Assembly: GCA_029204225.1 (NCBI GenBank)
Contig: CM055100.1
Span: forward strand, 7,888,713 to 7,952,712
Reading direction: 5' to 3'
Source of the DNA: Diphasiastrum complanatum
Lineage: Eukaryota; Streptophyta; Lycopodiopsida; Lycopodiales; Lycopodiaceae
DNA: 64,000 bases
Under the pieces are notes generated by a model. That model had not been told where the DNA came from. It saw nothing but the letters and a program-made list of their open reading frames with translations, and did no database searches. The translations under genes and the position numbers were made by a program. This document shows positions 63,691 to 64,000 of the stretch, piece by piece (the first letter of the stretch is position 1; each line of letters begins with the position of its first letter).

Positions 63691-64000
63691 TGTGAAAAAT
63701 TGCCTACATTGGCAAATCTAGCCATGTAGAATATTGTACATTTTGTCAATATTGTTTGTTGGTTACTTCAATGGCCAAAGTGCCACTTGTACATACACAC
63801 CTAAAGTAGGTTACCACGAGTCAAGAGGAGTGGTTGTGTCTATTTGGTAGTGATTCCTACTTTGTAGGATCTAGACCATGATTTATGATGAGATTTGTAC
63901 CTACCATGCACCTACTAAACATGACTCTTGGATCTAGGCTAGGGTTTTCACATTAGGGCAAGAAAGTGGAGTCTACTTCCTTATTACATGCTGGATTTTC
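63691..64000 (+). repeat. LTR inserted in gag, cut by window edge
   Basis: Starts TGTGAAAAATTGCC at the break in gag. The first bases resemble the Copia-II LTR start (TGTGAAAAATACAG) but the rest differs. No coding seen to the window end. Confidence 0.6.

Overview
The window is a block of nuclear DNA from a land plant with a repeat-rich genome. It is packed with long terminal repeat (LTR) retrotransposons inserted into one another. The plant assignment rests on three things: Ty1/copia polyproteins of plant type; primer-binding sites that match plant initiator tRNA-Met (TGGTATCAGAGC) and tRNA-Asp (TGGCGCCATTGCCGGGGA); and a fragment that reads like the plant cohesin subunit SMC3. The species cannot be named from the sequence. 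I see no bacterial or organellar genes, rRNA, tRNA or CRISPR array, and no intact host gene. The only intact long coding region is the 1317-residue polyprotein of one young Copia element.

Layout. 1-4215: Copia-I (minus, cut by the window edge), inserted in Gypsy-A (minus, 4216-7348). 7349-7622: 5' part of an LTR I call LTR-X (plus). 7601-8052 and 14489-16511: an unrecognised plus-strand reading frame (extra ORF 1) split by the intact, very young Copia-II (minus, 8053-14483, target duplication ACAGC). 16597-17286 and 22754-23033: an unrecognised minus-strand frame (ORF-M) split by Copia-III (plus, 17292-22748, target duplication CCTGC), whose reverse transcriptase has been replaced by an open, non-copia segment. 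23034-23640: A-rich spacer dense in TTCNNGAA. 23641-about 29520: Gypsy-C (minus). About 29550-33380: Gypsy-D (plus). 33381-33730 and 42237-43900: Copia-J (minus), with one LTR lying between a primer-binding site and a polypurine tract and interrupted by Gypsy-B. 33731-42231: Gypsy-B (plus, target duplication GGGAG), with an inverted reverse transcriptase segment, a probable solo LTR, an integrase and a second copy of the unrecognised ORF (extra ORF 2). 43918-46353: Gypsy-E (minus, sister of Gypsy-A). 46354-47470: LTR-X plus a Gypsy-F fragment. 47471-52425: Copia-3 (plus). 52426-57769: Copia-H (minus, with an internal duplication). 57770-60831: no complete transposon, but an SMC3-like fragment and a GC-rich block lie between two similar repeats. 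60832-63063: Copia-G (plus). 63066-64000: leader of a Copia-III-like element joined to the Copia-G LTR, then another LTR cut by the window edge.

No gene pathway is present; the coding logic is that of retrotransposition (gag, protease, integrase, reverse transcriptase, RNase H). Most copies carry stops, and many of the stops are TAG where CAG is expected. The best candidates for something undescribed are the extra-ORF family (coiled coil plus a conserved C-terminal domain, two diverged copies, one of them between integrase and 3' LTR of Gypsy-B) and the captured segment inside Copia-III. Regulatory motif clusters in the LTRs and spacers (palindromic G-boxes, RY repeats, heat-shock-element-like TTCNNGAA) also deserve a check.
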